A stretch of DNA of 64,000 nt from UBA1715 sp045615765 (GCA_045615765.1 JAZLFM010000044.1:1-64000), one strand, 5' to 3'. Shown: positions 25,693 through 35,520, counted from the stretch's first letter. The notes: a model not told the origin generated them from the letters alone. Numbers and translations: made by a program.

Positions 25693-28041
25693 TTAATTTT
25701 CAACAATTTGCAGTTTCGCGAATTTTAAGAGCAGCTTTTTTTCTCCCCAATTGTCGAATGCAATTATTGCGGCGTCGGAATCGGGGCGTTGTTTGACTGT
25801 ACCAACGCCGAATTTCGCGTGATAAACTCGTAATCCTTCTGTAATATCTTCTATTTTTGTAGGAGTTATTAGTGTTGGTTCTTTTTCTTTCTCACCAAAA
25901 TGTGCAAAGGCTTCATTTTTTCTCGTATTTCCAAAGGCGGACATTGCGTTTGGTTGCGGACGAGAAAATGAAGAAAAACTATTTGTCTTTGGTTGTGAAA
26001 AATTAGAGAAACCACCTTGCGTTTTTGAAAAATTGCTGAAGTTATTTGTTGTTGTCGATTGACTATATGTTGCAGTTTTTCGTGGACGCCCGTTCATATA
26101 TGCTTCGTCAATTTCGGATAAGAAACGACTTGGTTGTGAACTAGTTAGATTACCAAATTTTCTTCGCGTAAGAGCATATGAAATTGTTACAGTTTTCATC
26201 GCTCTTGTAATTGCAACATAAAATAATCTTCGTTCTTCCTCTATATTTTGAGGTGTGTCCATACTCATTTGTGACGGGAATACACTTTCTTCTAATCCAA
26301 CAAGAAAACAATGCTTAAATTCAAGACCTTTAGCGGCGTGAATAGTCATAAGTAATACTTTGTTAGGATTTTCGGTTTCTTCCTCATCTATGTCGGTTAG
26401 CAAAGCGATTTTTTCTAGATAATTGTGAAGATGTATCAAATCAGGATCCATTTCTTCTTCAACAAACTCTTTCGCACCGTTTAAAAGTTCTAAAATGTTG
26501 TCGAAACGATCTCTTGCATCTTCTTTGTCGTATTCTTTATCAATAGCTTCTTTAAAATTTACTTTTTCAATAATTCGATTCAAAAGAGAATAGGCATCGG
26601 CTTCGTCTCTATCTGCAATGAAACTTCGAATTAATGTGACGAAATTGTTTATTTTGTTTCGTGTTGTTGCTGAAAATAATGATTCAAGTTTGTCTATTTG
26701 AACCAAAATGTCCCATAAACCAACGTTATAGGATGTTGCAACTTGTTTTAATTTAGAAACAGTTGTGTCTCCAATGCTACGTGCCGGATAGTTTATGATT
26801 CGTTCTAGTGCCAACTCGTCGTGTGGATTAACTACCGTTCTCACATATGCAAGTACGTCTTTTACGTCTTTTCGTTGGAAGAAAGACATACCTTTTACAA
26901 TTTTACAAGGTATTCGTTTCTTATTGAGAGCTTCTTCAAGAATACGGGATTGTGCGTTCGTTCTATATAAAATAGCACAATCGTTATACTGCGCACCTTT
27001 GTCGATTAATGACGCAATGAGAGAAGCAATTCGTAATCCTTCTTCAGCATCAGTTGGAGTCTCTAGTAAATTAATTTTCTCGCCGACAGTATTTTCTGAA
27101 AATATAGTTTTTGCAATTTGTCTGCTATTTTTCTTAATAAGACTGTTGGCTGCATTTACTATTGTTTGTGTTGAACGATAATTTTGTTCTAGCTTAAATA
27201 ACTTACAGTCGGTATAATCTTTCTGATAATTGAGAATGTTTTCTATTCTCGCACCACGGAATGAATAAATACTTTGTGCATCATCACCAACTACGCATAA
27301 GTTATTGTAGGGTAGTGCTAATTTTTTTATGATGTGATACTGACAAGTATTGGTGTCTTGGTACTCGTCAACCAAAATATATTGAAAAAGTGATTGGTAT
27401 TTTTCTAACACCATAGGATTGTCTCGAAACAAAATGTTTGTTTTGAGTAGAAGATCGTCGAAGTCCATAGTGTTAGATTGCTTACAAGCTTTATCATACT
27501 CAGCATAAATTCGATATATTTCAGGCATACCGTTCATTGCATCGAATTTCCTCATCTCTGCAGTGTCATACATTTCTGCAGTAACAAGGTCGTTCTTTGC
27601 CTTTGATATTGCACCAATAACTTTTGATGCTTTATAGGTGTCTTTATCTAATGATAGTCGTTTTATAATGTCAGTCAAAAGTTTTTTAACATCGTCGGTA
27701 TCTAAAATCGTGAAAGCAGAGGTGTAGCCGGGTATTGATTGAGTTTCTATTCGAAGAATTTTTGCAAAAATTGAGTGGAAAGTTCCCATATACAAACCTC
27801 GTGCAGTTTCTTCTCCTACGAGTTTTGTTATTCTGTCTTTCATTTCTGCGGCAGCCTTGTTTGTAAAAGTAAGAGCGAGAATGTTCCACGCACGCACACC
27901 TTTCGATAGGAGATATGCTATTTTATATGTTAAAACTCTTGTCTTTCCAGAACCGGCACCTGCTATTACAAGTGAAGGTCCTTCTGTACAACTTACAGCG
28001 GCTTTTTGGCTTTCGTTTAGGCTTGAAAAAATGTCTTCCAT
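25693..28041 (-). CDS. UvrD/PcrA-like ATP-dependent DNA helicase
   Basis: A superfamily 1A 3'-5' helicase of 782 residues, used in nucleotide excision repair, mismatch repair or clearing of blocked forks. The Q motif LNESQKAAV and Walker A GAGSGKT are near residue 30. Walker B reads LVDEYQDT near residue 225. Motif IV-VI elements follow: QNYRST, the LLMTIHAAKGLEF block and VAITRA. The tail, from ~660, is Ser/Asn/Phe-rich with repeated FSNFS-like motifs and ends in a Tudor-like segment (GLRVYHAKFGVGTV), as in PcrA. It is downstream of the M23 peptidase gene by seven bases. Confidence 0.92.
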   Translation of the reverse strand: MEDIFSSLNESQKAAVSCTEGPSLVIAGAGSGKTRVLTYKIAYLLSKGVRAWNILALTFTNKAAAEMKDRITKLVGEETARGLYMGTFHSIFAKILRIETQSIPGYTSAFTILDTDDVKKLLTDIIKRLSLDKDTYKASKVIGAISKAKNDLVTAEMYDTAEMRKFDAMNGMPEIYRIYAEYDKACKQSNTMDFDDLLLKTNILFRDNPMVLEKYQSLFQYILVDEYQDTNTCQYHIIKKLALPYNNLCVVGDDAQSIYSFRGARIENILNYQKDYTDCKLFKLEQNYRSTQTIVNAANSLIKKNSRQIAKTIFSENTVGEKINLLETPTDAEEGLRIASLIASLIDKGAQYNDCAILYRTNAQSRILEEALNKKRIPCKIVKGMSFFQRKDVKDVLAYVRTVVNPHDELALERIINYPARSIGDTTVSKLKQVATSYNVGLWDILVQIDKLESLFSATTRNKINNFVTLIRSFIADRDEADAYSLLNRIIEKVNFKEAIDKEYDKEDARDRFDNILELLNGAKEFVEEEMDPDLIHLHNYLEKIALLTDIDEEETENPNKVLLMTIHAAKGLEFKHCFLVGLEESVFPSQMSMDTPQNIEEERRLFYVAITRAMKTVTISYALTRRKFGNLTSSQPSRFLSEIDEAYMNGRPRKTATYSQSTTTNNFSNFSKTQGGFSNFSQPKTNSFSSFSRPQPNAMSAFGNTRKNEAFAHFGEKEKEPTLITPTKIEDITEGLRVYHAKFGVGTVKQRPDSDAAIIAFDNWGEKKLLLKFAKLQIVEN

Positions 28042-28047
28042 GTAGTG

Positions 28048-29250
28048 TTAAAATGATTGTAGTATCTGTACTAAACTATCTGCAAGGTGTTTGAATGCAG
28101 GCATGTCTTTTTCTTTTACTGGATTTGTTGGTGGCGAAACCATTCGTAATGGATCTATAGGCGTCCCGTTTTTGTAAACTCGGAAATCTAAATGTGGGCC
28201 TGTAGATAAACCGGTACTGCCGACATAACCAATAACTTGTCCTTGGTGAACCCTTGAACCGGTACTAATCCCCTTTGCAAATTTTTGAAGATGCATATAT
28301 GTGGTTGTGTAGCTTGCATTATGTTTGATTGTTATCATATTACCAGCTCCGCCAGAGTATCCTTTTTTCACGACAACACCATCACCTATTGTTTGTACCG
28401 GTGTCCCAGCTGGAGCTGCATAATCTACTCCATGATGTGGTCTTACGATTTTTAAGATAGGATGTCGTCTTCCATTGGAGAAATGAGAACTAATTCTGGA
28501 ATAACGAAGTGGGGCTTTTAGGAAAGCTTTTCTAGTTGATTTACCATTTTCGTCGAAATATTGTAGAATACCATCTTGTTCAAAAGGAATAGAATAACAA
28601 TCTTGTCCTAAATGATTAAATACAGCATATTTTACCGATTCTACGCCTACAGAAACAGAATCCACAAATTTCTCGGTATATACGACTTTAAATGAATCTC
28701 CTTTTTGTAAACCAAAAAAATCTATAGACCAGGCATACATTTCGGATAATTCAATTGCAAGATTGGGATCCATATTGTTTTCAACCATAGCATTCCAAAG
28801 TGATGATTGTATCGTGCCCTTAGAATGTTTTTCCTCTATATATACTTCTTTTTGACATTTCGATACTTTGGGCAAGCTATCAGTGAGGTCCACAAGTAGG
28901 TAATTCTCCACATCTATGTCATATACGAAATAGGTGAGAGTGCTATCCAAAAACATTTTTGTGTAAATATTTCCTTTTTTGAATTTTCTAACACTAAATA
29001 CACTATCACATTTTTGAACAATTGTATGTATTTGTTGGCTGCTTATACCTGTTGAATATAATATTCCTGCTAAATTTTCTCCACGTTTGATCGTGTCTCT
29101 AATAACATCAAAGTCATTTACACGTATGTCGTACAGGTAAATGTCTTTTTCTACTGTTTGTTCAACTTTTTCTTTGTCTTCTTTTGTTGAACAAGACATA
29201 AATAAGGATATAAGTATATAAAAGAAAAAAATGGGAGAGAGGTTTCTCAT
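28048..29250 (-). CDS. M23 family murein peptidase, lipoprotein
   Basis: Probably cleaves or reshapes peptidoglycan cross-links in the periplasm. It is an N-terminal lipoprotein with a lipobox at FMSC (Cys20). A LysM/OapA-like region (~40-250) precedes the LytM domain. The zinc ligands His272 and Asp276 are in PHHGVDYA. The usual second HxH is HLD (His353, Asp355), a substitution frequent in Bacteroidetes as I recall. The domain also has GDGVVVKKGYSGGAG and YMHL. It starts the minus-strand group M23-helicase-DUF4290-murA, a cell-wall and repair mix. Confidence 0.9.
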   Translation of the reverse strand: MRNLSPIFFFYILISLFMSCSTKEDKEKVEQTVEKDIYLYDIRVNDFDVIRDTIKRGENLAGILYSTGISSQQIHTIVQKCDSVFSVRKFKKGNIYTKMFLDSTLTYFVYDIDVENYLLVDLTDSLPKVSKCQKEVYIEEKHSKGTIQSSLWNAMVENNMDPNLAIELSEMYAWSIDFFGLQKGDSFKVVYTEKFVDSVSVGVESVKYAVFNHLGQDCYSIPFEQDGILQYFDENGKSTRKAFLKAPLRYSRISSHFSNGRRHPILKIVRPHHGVDYAAPAGTPVQTIGDGVVVKKGYSGGAGNMITIKHNASYTTTYMHLQKFAKGISTGSRVHQGQVIGYVGSTGLSTGPHLDFRVYKNGTPIDPLRMVSPPTNPVKEKDMPAFKHLADSLVQILQSF

Positions 29251-29267
29251 AAAATTTATGTTTTTTG

Positions 29268-29275
29268 CAAATATA
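29268..29275 (-). promoter_or_regulatory. Bacteroidetes -7 element upstream of the M23 gene
   Basis: TATATTTG on the minus strand matches TAnnTTTG, 17 bases before ATG 29250. It touches the T-run side of the gldN terminator. Confidence 0.45.
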
Positions 29276-29310
29276 AAAAAAGAGGACTCCTCGAAAAGAA
29301 GAGTCCTCTT
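29275..29310 (-). terminator. Terminator of the T9SS operon
   Basis: On the minus strand a perfect 9-base-pair stem (29302-29310 with 29281-29289, plus flanking A/T pairs) with an 11-base loop is followed by a long T run. It lies 21 bases after the gldN stop. Confidence 0.85.
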
Positions 29311-29331
29311 GATTTTATTAACAAGATCTGT

Positions 29332-30165
29332 TTAATATTCCCACAAATCGTGTTCGAAGTTGAAAATGAATGTTTTAATCTTTTCTGCTTCGTACAATTG
29401 TTCTATACCGAACTTGTAAGAACTTACTTCACGGTTGTTGTAAACGTTGTTCTCACGTGAAATGAAGCTACTGAAATAACGTCTTGCAAAAATGTCATAG
29501 AATGATTTTTGGTCACCGTCGCTATTTGGGTTGAAAGCTTCTTGTTTTGCCATATAAGGTTCTGCTTGTGCAAAATAAATCTTGTATGGAAGAGATTTAC
29601 GGATTTCGCCTTCTTTTTCGTATTCACGTAAAGATGTAATCCACATAATACGAGGATCCATAACAGAACGTTGTTTGTCGAATACCCATTCTTCTTTCAA
29701 AATCAAGAATTTTACAGAACTTGGTTGAACTTGGTTTTCGATAACTTTGGCAGTTTCATTTCCATAGTCATCTTCAATGTAAATAGTATCGATAGTCGCA
29801 CCCATTTTTGCTTTGAAATCATCTTGTGTGATAGGAACTGCACCATCACTTAGAGGATCGTATGCGAAAATCAAACCTTTTTCAACAGCATCAATTGTAA
29901 AAGCTGTTAAACTGTAACGAGAACCAATTTTTCCAGTTTCGTTATTAGGGAAATACAAAGGATGATTCATTTTCTCACGAAGAGGCAATGTTCTTTCTAT
30001 TTGTTTTGACCACATAACGTCAGCATAGCGAATATGCTGTCTTACTTTTGGCTTATTCTCACTCATATGAGGTTTGTCGTATGGACTTTCTGGATAAAGA
30101 CTTTCTTGAGCGAATATCGCTGAAGAAAATGCTACAGCAAGCATCAATAAAACAACTTTTTTCAT
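29332..30165 (-). CDS. gldN: T9SS core protein GldN/PorN
   Basis: Periplasmic component that with GldK forms the ring-like structure of the type IX secretion system. A signal peptide (MKKVVLLMLAVAFSSAIFA) ends near residue 19. The 277-residue length and the motif YADVMWSKQIERTLPLREKMNHPLY, near residue 50, are typical. It is the last gene of the five-gene T9SS operon and starts 22 bases after gldM. Confidence 0.95.
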   Translation of the reverse strand: MKKVVLLMLAVAFSSAIFAQESLYPESPYDKPHMSENKPKVRQHIRYADVMWSKQIERTLPLREKMNHPLYFPNNETGKIGSRYSLTAFTIDAVEKGLIFAYDPLSDGAVPITQDDFKAKMGATIDTIYIEDDYGNETAKVIENQVQPSSVKFLILKEEWVFDKQRSVMDPRIMWITSLREYEKEGEIRKSLPYKIYFAQAEPYMAKQEAFNPNSDGDQKSFYDIFARRYFSSFISRENNVYNNREVSSYKFGIEQLYEAEKIKTFIFNFEHDLWEY

Positions 30166-30187
30166 ATCTGTATAAATTTATAAGTTT

Positions 30188-31843
30188 CTATTTTACAACG
30201 AATTTCAAAACACCCAAGTTACGAGGTTTTCCGTCTGGACCTACAGCTTTGATATCTTCAAAATACACTTTAGAGCCTTTGGAAACTTTACTGAAAATAT
30301 TTTGTTTAACTTGAGGACTAATTCTATTGCTCTTCACTTGTTCAGACAAGAAGTATGCGCCAACTTGTGCACTGACAGTAAATGATGTTACTTTGAAAGA
30401 CAAGTCGAAGTCGAAATCTTTCATTTTTGCATCTACTGTAGGTGCTGCTTGCAAACGTGCTTTATCAATGTCACCACCGTTCATACCTAAGACTTGTGCA
30501 ACTGGATCAGGTACGGTTTTAACACGGAATTCAACACTACCCATGCTTTGTTTTTTGCCATTGATATCTGCTACGACAGAGATAGTTGCTTTACCAGCTT
30601 TAGTTACTTTTACAATGTAACCACCGTTTGATGATTTTGAAATAGAACCATTGCTGATTGATGCAGAAATCTTGTCTGCAGGTACACCAGGAACTGAAAT
30701 TTCTACAGGGTTATCAGGACCAATGTAGAACACATTCATCTTTGTTGGTGATACAACCAAAGATGGTTTTGCTACTTGATATTCTCCTGAGATTGTATAT
30801 TCCAATGTATCTGTAGAGTTTGGTTTTGGCATCTTTATCACAGCATTATACTTTTGAGCACCGATACCACCAGCATTAACTTTGTAAACTGGTAGACCGC
30901 TTTCTGCATCGATAGGAAGTTTTTTCCCATTTACATATACATCAAGTGCTTGAGTTGTATCGAATGCAGCTAAGAATATTTGTGATGAATATTCGTTACC
31001 TTGCATAATGTATGTACTTGGAGCCAAAATAACTGGAGACAATTTGTTGAACTTGAATGAAGTTGCATCCAATTGTCCGTACATTAGGTTTAGCAAATCA
31101 CCTTCTACATTTCGAATGTTTGATTGCCATTGAGTTAATACAGTGATTGCACCCATCAATGGAATGTGTTCGAATTGAGAACTTGCCCAAGAAGCCAACG
31201 CACCATCGTGTCCCATAACTTTATCAGTGTTAAGAGATTTCTTTACGTTGTTCGCTTGTGCAGAAAGTGAGTCAGCACCATATTTTGCAGAAGTTTCAAG
31301 AACCCATTCTCTAAATTTAGAGATAGAAAGTTCCAATTTCTTACCACCACAATTTTCATCTTCACCTTGGTTCGTTCCTACCATGATTTGAGCAGCGATA
31401 TCCAAGTTGTCTTTTGATTGACATTGCTCTTCCAATGAAACTGTATCTTGTTTACCATCTTCTTCTACAAGAATATATAGTCTATTTCCTTTTCCAGGGA
31501 TAGTAAAACAAGTAGATTTGTCAATCTTATCAGCATAGAAGATGATAGAGTCTTTGTAATATTGCATTTCTGCAACCAAACTATCAGCTTTTTGCTTTAA
31601 TACTAAAGACAGATCATAAATAGCTTTTGCCTTACCTGGGTTAGCCATATATGCTTTATCAATAGCTGCATAAGCAATCTCATTCTTGCTGATGAAGTTT
31701 TCGTTTGTAACGTTCAAAGAGTTGTTGATCTTTATGAAAGAGTCAAGAACGTCTTTGGAAACATTCAACGCCATCAACGCAGTATAGAATAGGTACATCA
31801 TACCTATCATCTTCTGTCTCGGCGTTTCTTTTCCGTGTCCCAT
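30188..31843 (-). CDS. gldM: T9SS motor protein GldM/PorM
   Basis: Periplasm-spanning half of the rotary motor that powers the T9SS. The start MGHGKETPRQKMIGMMYLFYTAL gives one N-terminal membrane helix (~15-37), which packs against GldL. A coiled-coil region and Ig-like periplasmic domains fill the rest to residue 551. The late segment VAQVLGMNGGDID is in the last D-domain. Length and order (after gldL, before gldN) match known loci. Confidence 0.96.
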   Translation of the reverse strand: MGHGKETPRQKMIGMMYLFYTALMALNVSKDVLDSFIKINNSLNVTNENFISKNEIAYAAIDKAYMANPGKAKAIYDLSLVLKQKADSLVAEMQYYKDSIIFYADKIDKSTCFTIPGKGNRLYILVEEDGKQDTVSLEEQCQSKDNLDIAAQIMVGTNQGEDENCGGKKLELSISKFREWVLETSAKYGADSLSAQANNVKKSLNTDKVMGHDGALASWASSQFEHIPLMGAITVLTQWQSNIRNVEGDLLNLMYGQLDATSFKFNKLSPVILAPSTYIMQGNEYSSQIFLAAFDTTQALDVYVNGKKLPIDAESGLPVYKVNAGGIGAQKYNAVIKMPKPNSTDTLEYTISGEYQVAKPSLVVSPTKMNVFYIGPDNPVEISVPGVPADKISASISNGSISKSSNGGYIVKVTKAGKATISVVADINGKKQSMGSVEFRVKTVPDPVAQVLGMNGGDIDKARLQAAPTVDAKMKDFDFDLSFKVTSFTVSAQVGAYFLSEQVKSNRISPQVKQNIFSKVSKGSKVYFEDIKAVGPDGKPRNLGVLKFVVK

Positions 31844-31888
31844 TATAAATCTTTTTTATATTCTACCAATCAGTTACCTATAAGAGAA

Positions 31889-32902
31889 CTATTTAATGCT
31901 CATTGCATTCAACATGTTACCATAAACAGTGTTCAATGCTGCCAAGTTTTGGCTCAATTTTGAGATTTCTGCTTTGTATTGAGCTACATCGCTTGCTGTA
32001 GATTGCAAATCAGACATGATAGAGTTGATACCAGATGTGATTTGTTCTGTAGCGCTCAAGTTTTGGCTAGAGTTCTTCAATTGCATTTCATATACAGCGT
32101 TAAGTGCTGCTAAGTTCTTAGAAAGAGCTTCTTGTTGATCAGCTTGTGCTTTAGTTGTGTCACCAATGATTGAGAAGTTTGCATTCAAACCTAACAACAT
32201 TTGTTCGTAACCAGAACCAGCAGTTGCAATCATACTAGCTGTTTTTTGACCTTCAGCTGCGATTGAGTTTGCTGTTTGTTGAGCAGAAGAAGCTATTTCA
32301 TTAACAGATTGAGATAATTTGTCTGCAGAAGCAGAGAATGCGCCTGATAATGAAGAAACTGAACCCGCAGCTGTGTTGATGTTTTCTACATATGAGTTAG
32401 TAGCAACTGCAGCATTTGAAATATCTGACATGCTTGATACGCTAGAATTCAATGCTTCAAGGTTTGAACCTAATCTTTCGAATAATTCTGGGCCAAGTTT
32501 ACCTTGTTCTAACATTTCATCAAATTTAGAAAGTGCATTACCGCCAGCAGCAGAACCACCACCTGCAGAACCACCTTCGATTTTACCAGCTAATTTTTCT
32601 TTCAAGAATGTTGTCAATGGAGTAGTATCTTGAATACCTTCTACTTCTTCTCCTTCTGGAGTTGGTATCAATTCAGGATATACAAGTGTCCAGTCGATTT
32701 CTGCATGTACAGGTTCGAAAGCTGAGAAGAAGAAGATAACAGCTTCTGTCAACAAACCAATAACCAACATCGGACCAGCACCTGGATAGTGTTGGATTTT
32801 AAACAAGGCTCCAATCATTACGACAGATGCTCCCCATCCGTACACTTTCGCCATAAACTTTTTGTATCCATCGGTTTCAACCAATTCCGCAATACTCATC
32901 AT
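31889..32902 (-). CDS. gldL: T9SS motor protein GldL/PorL
   Basis: Inner-membrane proton channel half of the T9SS motor. Two membrane helices occupy about residues 20-70. The conserved Glu residue in AVIFFFSAFEPVHAEID, near the second helix, is the usual position of the proton-path acid. The cytoplasmic tail is Ala/Ser-rich, with a coiled coil to residue 337. Two adjacent Met codons leave the exact start open. It is 45 bases from gldK and gldM on each side. Confidence 0.96.
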   Translation of the reverse strand: MMSIAELVETDGYKKFMAKVYGWGASVVMIGALFKIQHYPGAGPMLVIGLLTEAVIFFFSAFEPVHAEIDWTLVYPELIPTPEGEEVEGIQDTTPLTTFLKEKLAGKIEGGSAGGGSAAGGNALSKFDEMLEQGKLGPELFERLGSNLEALNSSVSSMSDISNAAVATNSYVENINTAAGSVSSLSGAFSASADKLSQSVNEIASSAQQTANSIAAEGQKTASMIATAGSGYEQMLLGLNANFSIIGDTTKAQADQQEALSKNLAALNAVYEMQLKNSSQNLSATEQITSGINSIMSDLQSTASDVAQYKAEISKLSQNLAALNTVYGNMLNAMSIK

Positions 32903-32947
32903 AACTTTAAAGAATTAAATGTGTGTAAAATATTTTTTTGTTTCTAA

Positions 32948-34351
32948 TTAATATACTTGTGAATCTTGTTGATCTGCACCATAAGCACGACCCAAATATG
33001 TTTGAACACATCTGAAGCCAATGTAGCATTTTGCAGAATCTTGGTATTCGTATGTTCTTGAGCTACATTGCATGTAATATGCGATATCTTTCCAAGAACC
33101 ACCTCTAACTACTTTTCTCTTCATTACGATAGGGTCATCGTCGTCAGCGCTATAGTAGTTGTCTGTGTTTACGTCACCTGTAAAACTGTATGCACTTTCG
33201 TCGAATGCAGTTTGTGTCCATTCTGAAACGTTACCAGCCATATCATATAGACCCCATTCGTTTGGTTCGTAGTGACCTACAACAACAGTTTGGATACCAC
33301 CATCATCAGTGTAGTTACCACGAAGAGGTTTAAAGTTTGCGATGAAACATCCTAGGTAGTTTCTAGTATAGTTACCACCCCAAGGATATGGAGATGATTC
33401 CAAACCACCTCTAGCTGCATATTCCCATTCTGTTTCTGAAGGTAAACGGTAATCGTTTACGATAACTTTCTTCATACCTCTTAAATATCCATTCTTTAGT
33501 TGAGTTCTCCAAACACTGAATGCAACTGCTTGTTTCCAAGAAACTCCAACTACTGGATAGTGATCATATGCAGGATGCCAGAAATACATAGCAGACATTG
33601 GGTCGTTGTATGAATAAGTGTAATCACTAACCCAACATAATGTATCTGGATATACATTGATTTCTTCTTTTACTATATATGAAGATCTGTCTTTAATAAC
33701 TTGGTCAGTTCCGTCTGCACGGTGAACAGTACCTTCGTATTTTCCTGTTTTGTAGTTATATGCTCTGTTTACTTTTCCGTTAGCGTTCTTCTTAGCAGCT
33801 GCTTGTTTGAAATCCATCCAATAGAATGTGAAGTTCAAACGACGAGTGTCAAGTTCTTGTTTTTTGTAGAATCTTTCGTCGCCTTGTAGGAAGAAAGACA
33901 ATAAAGCTTCACGGTTATCAGTTTCGTTCCAGTCAATTGGTTTAGACCAGTCGATGTATTGTTCATCATCATCCAAATCTTCACCAAATTCGTTTACTGT
34001 TACGAATAGGTCGTCTTTACCAGCTTCTTCTTTTAATGTAACATAAGCTAAGGAGTCTCTTACCCAATCAACAAATTGACGATATTCGTTATTTGTGATT
34101 TCTGTTTCGTCCATCCAAAATGCTTGTACAGACACAGTACGGTTTTGTGCTGTTTGAGCCCAAGCAACATCTTGGTCGCTAGGTCCAACATTCAAACTTC
34201 CTTGTGGAATAAACAACATTCCGAATGGAACTTCGTTATCCCAAACTGGTCTTGACTGCGTGCCAGACAATTCTCCGCTTTGATAGCTTGAAGAACAACT
34301 CACCATTAAGGCGATGATTGAACTAAAGAACAATAACTTTTTCATATGCAT
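32948..34351 (-). CDS. gldK: T9SS lipoprotein GldK/PorK
   Basis: Outer-membrane-linked lipoprotein of the T9SS ring. The signal MHMKKLLFFSSIIALMVSC has a lipobox with Cys19. The body has the formylglycine-generating-enzyme (FGE/SUMF1) fold, with RLPSETEWEYAARGG near residue 295 and NVSEW near 375, and the catalytic cysteines of active FGE are not needed. ATG at 34349-34351 or 34343-34345 are both plausible. Between porP and gldL. Confidence 0.95.
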   Translation of the reverse strand: MHMKKLLFFSSIIALMVSCSSSYQSGELSGTQSRPVWDNEVPFGMLFIPQGSLNVGPSDQDVAWAQTAQNRTVSVQAFWMDETEITNNEYRQFVDWVRDSLAYVTLKEEAGKDDLFVTVNEFGEDLDDDEQYIDWSKPIDWNETDNREALLSFFLQGDERFYKKQELDTRRLNFTFYWMDFKQAAAKKNANGKVNRAYNYKTGKYEGTVHRADGTDQVIKDRSSYIVKEEINVYPDTLCWVSDYTYSYNDPMSAMYFWHPAYDHYPVVGVSWKQAVAFSVWRTQLKNGYLRGMKKVIVNDYRLPSETEWEYAARGGLESSPYPWGGNYTRNYLGCFIANFKPLRGNYTDDGGIQTVVVGHYEPNEWGLYDMAGNVSEWTQTAFDESAYSFTGDVNTDNYYSADDDDPIVMKRKVVRGGSWKDIAYYMQCSSRTYEYQDSAKCYIGFRCVQTYLGRAYGADQQDSQVY

Positions 34352-34395
34352 TCATCTTAAAATAATTCGCAAGGTAATAGTTTTTTCTTAAAATC

Positions 34396-35373
34396 CTACA
34401 AAAATCTTACACTTTTATAACTTTTATTTTCTTTTTCTATAAATAAATTAAAATCATACGATATCATAAACTCAAGATTACCAGCACTTTCACCTCCTAA
34501 TTTTGACGTTACAAGGTCGTATGCAAAAATTGCTCGTAATCCATCTAATTTTGTTCCGTTTTTGAATTGTACGCCTGCATTTAGTGAAACATCATGAGCA
34601 CTTGTGTATGAAATTCCACCTATAATTAGGTTTTTGTATATGGCACGTAAGTCAAAACTTGCTTGCCAATCGGTAAATGTTGTTTTAAGTGTCATTGATG
34701 GATATAAAATCCATTGTGGACTTGTTGTTTTGTATTCGTAGCCTGCAGAAATCCAATAGTGCCGTTTTATGTAATCACTTTTTTCACTATCAGATTTTAA
34801 CTTTGGCTGGTTTAGTTCGGAAACTGCTAATGCTGCATGTAGTCCTCCTGTTTGGTAAAATAAGCCACAACCAAGTAACAAGTTCGAATATCGTTCTTGT
34901 GATCCGATTGTTTTATCTATATATGTGTCGGAAGAACCGTCAGGATAAACAGCGGAGCTTAAATCCCATGACGCTGAATTTAAACCTGCGCTTAGCCCAA
35001 ATCCTAGTTTTCCAGCACCAAGTTCTAGTTGGTAAGCATAGTTAAGTTTTGCAGAAAGATGTTTCTCAAATCCTTCTTTAGTTTGTGCAATAGATAAACC
35101 AACACCACTTTTGATAGATTTTATAGGCATGGATACATCAAACCATGTTGTTGCAGGTCCGGCATTGTTTTGGAATCCCATGTATTGTTTTCTTATGACC
35201 ATGCTTGCGTTTCCATAGTCAAAAGCTCCACATATTGCAGGATTATAAGAAGATTGGTGGAAAGAGTATAAGGTACTTCTTGGATTTAGTTGTGCTATAG
35301 CACTCACGCTTGGCAATATTGAGATAGTTGTCAAGGCAATAAATACTCTTATTATTTTTTTTATTAAATCCAT
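34396..35373 (-). CDS. porP: PorP/SprF family T9SS outer-membrane protein
   Basis: Outer-membrane beta-barrel protein needed by the T9SS; PorP/SprF proteins assist particular surface adhesins or the ring complex. A signal peptide ends near residue 28 (AIAQ). The family start LNPRSTLYSFHQSSYNPAICG follows, and later glycine-rich strands fit a barrel. The gene leads the operon porP-gldK-gldL-gldM-gldN, as in Porphyromonas. An inverted repeat lies just upstream. Confidence 0.93.
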   Translation of the reverse strand: MDLIKKIIRVFIALTTISILPSVSAIAQLNPRSTLYSFHQSSYNPAICGAFDYGNASMVIRKQYMGFQNNAGPATTWFDVSMPIKSIKSGVGLSIAQTKEGFEKHLSAKLNYAYQLELGAGKLGFGLSAGLNSASWDLSSAVYPDGSSDTYIDKTIGSQERYSNLLLGCGLFYQTGGLHAALAVSELNQPKLKSDSEKSDYIKRHYWISAGYEYKTTSPQWILYPSMTLKTTFTDWQASFDLRAIYKNLIIGGISYTSAHDVSLNAGVQFKNGTKLDGLRAIFAYDLVTSKLGGESAGNLEFMISYDFNLFIEKENKSYKSVRFL

Positions 35374-35399
35374 CTGAGAAAACCTTTCCTCGAAATAGT

Positions 35400-35427
35400 G
35401 CGTAAAGAAAATACATTTTTTTTACGC
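35400..35427. promoter_or_regulatory. Inverted repeat upstream of porP
   Basis: GCGTAAAGAAAAT is followed, two bases later, by its near-perfect inverted copy (one G:T position). It could be a DNA-binding site or a leader hairpin. It lies 27 bases before the porP start on the minus strand. Confidence 0.5.
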
Positions 35428-35460
35428 GTACAAGAAAAAAAATAAAAACCTTTTTGTTGT

Positions 35461-35494
35461 ATAAAAAAAGAGTGGCTTGTATTCAAACCACTCT
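35461..35494 (-). terminator. Terminator after yqeY
   Basis: On the minus strand an 8-base-pair stem, extended by three more pairs after one mismatch (35484-35494 with 35468-35478), is followed by a seven-T run. It lies 27 bases after the yqeY stop. Confidence 0.85.
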
Positions 35495-35520
35495 TATATA
35501 AATTGTATTGGTATGTTTTG

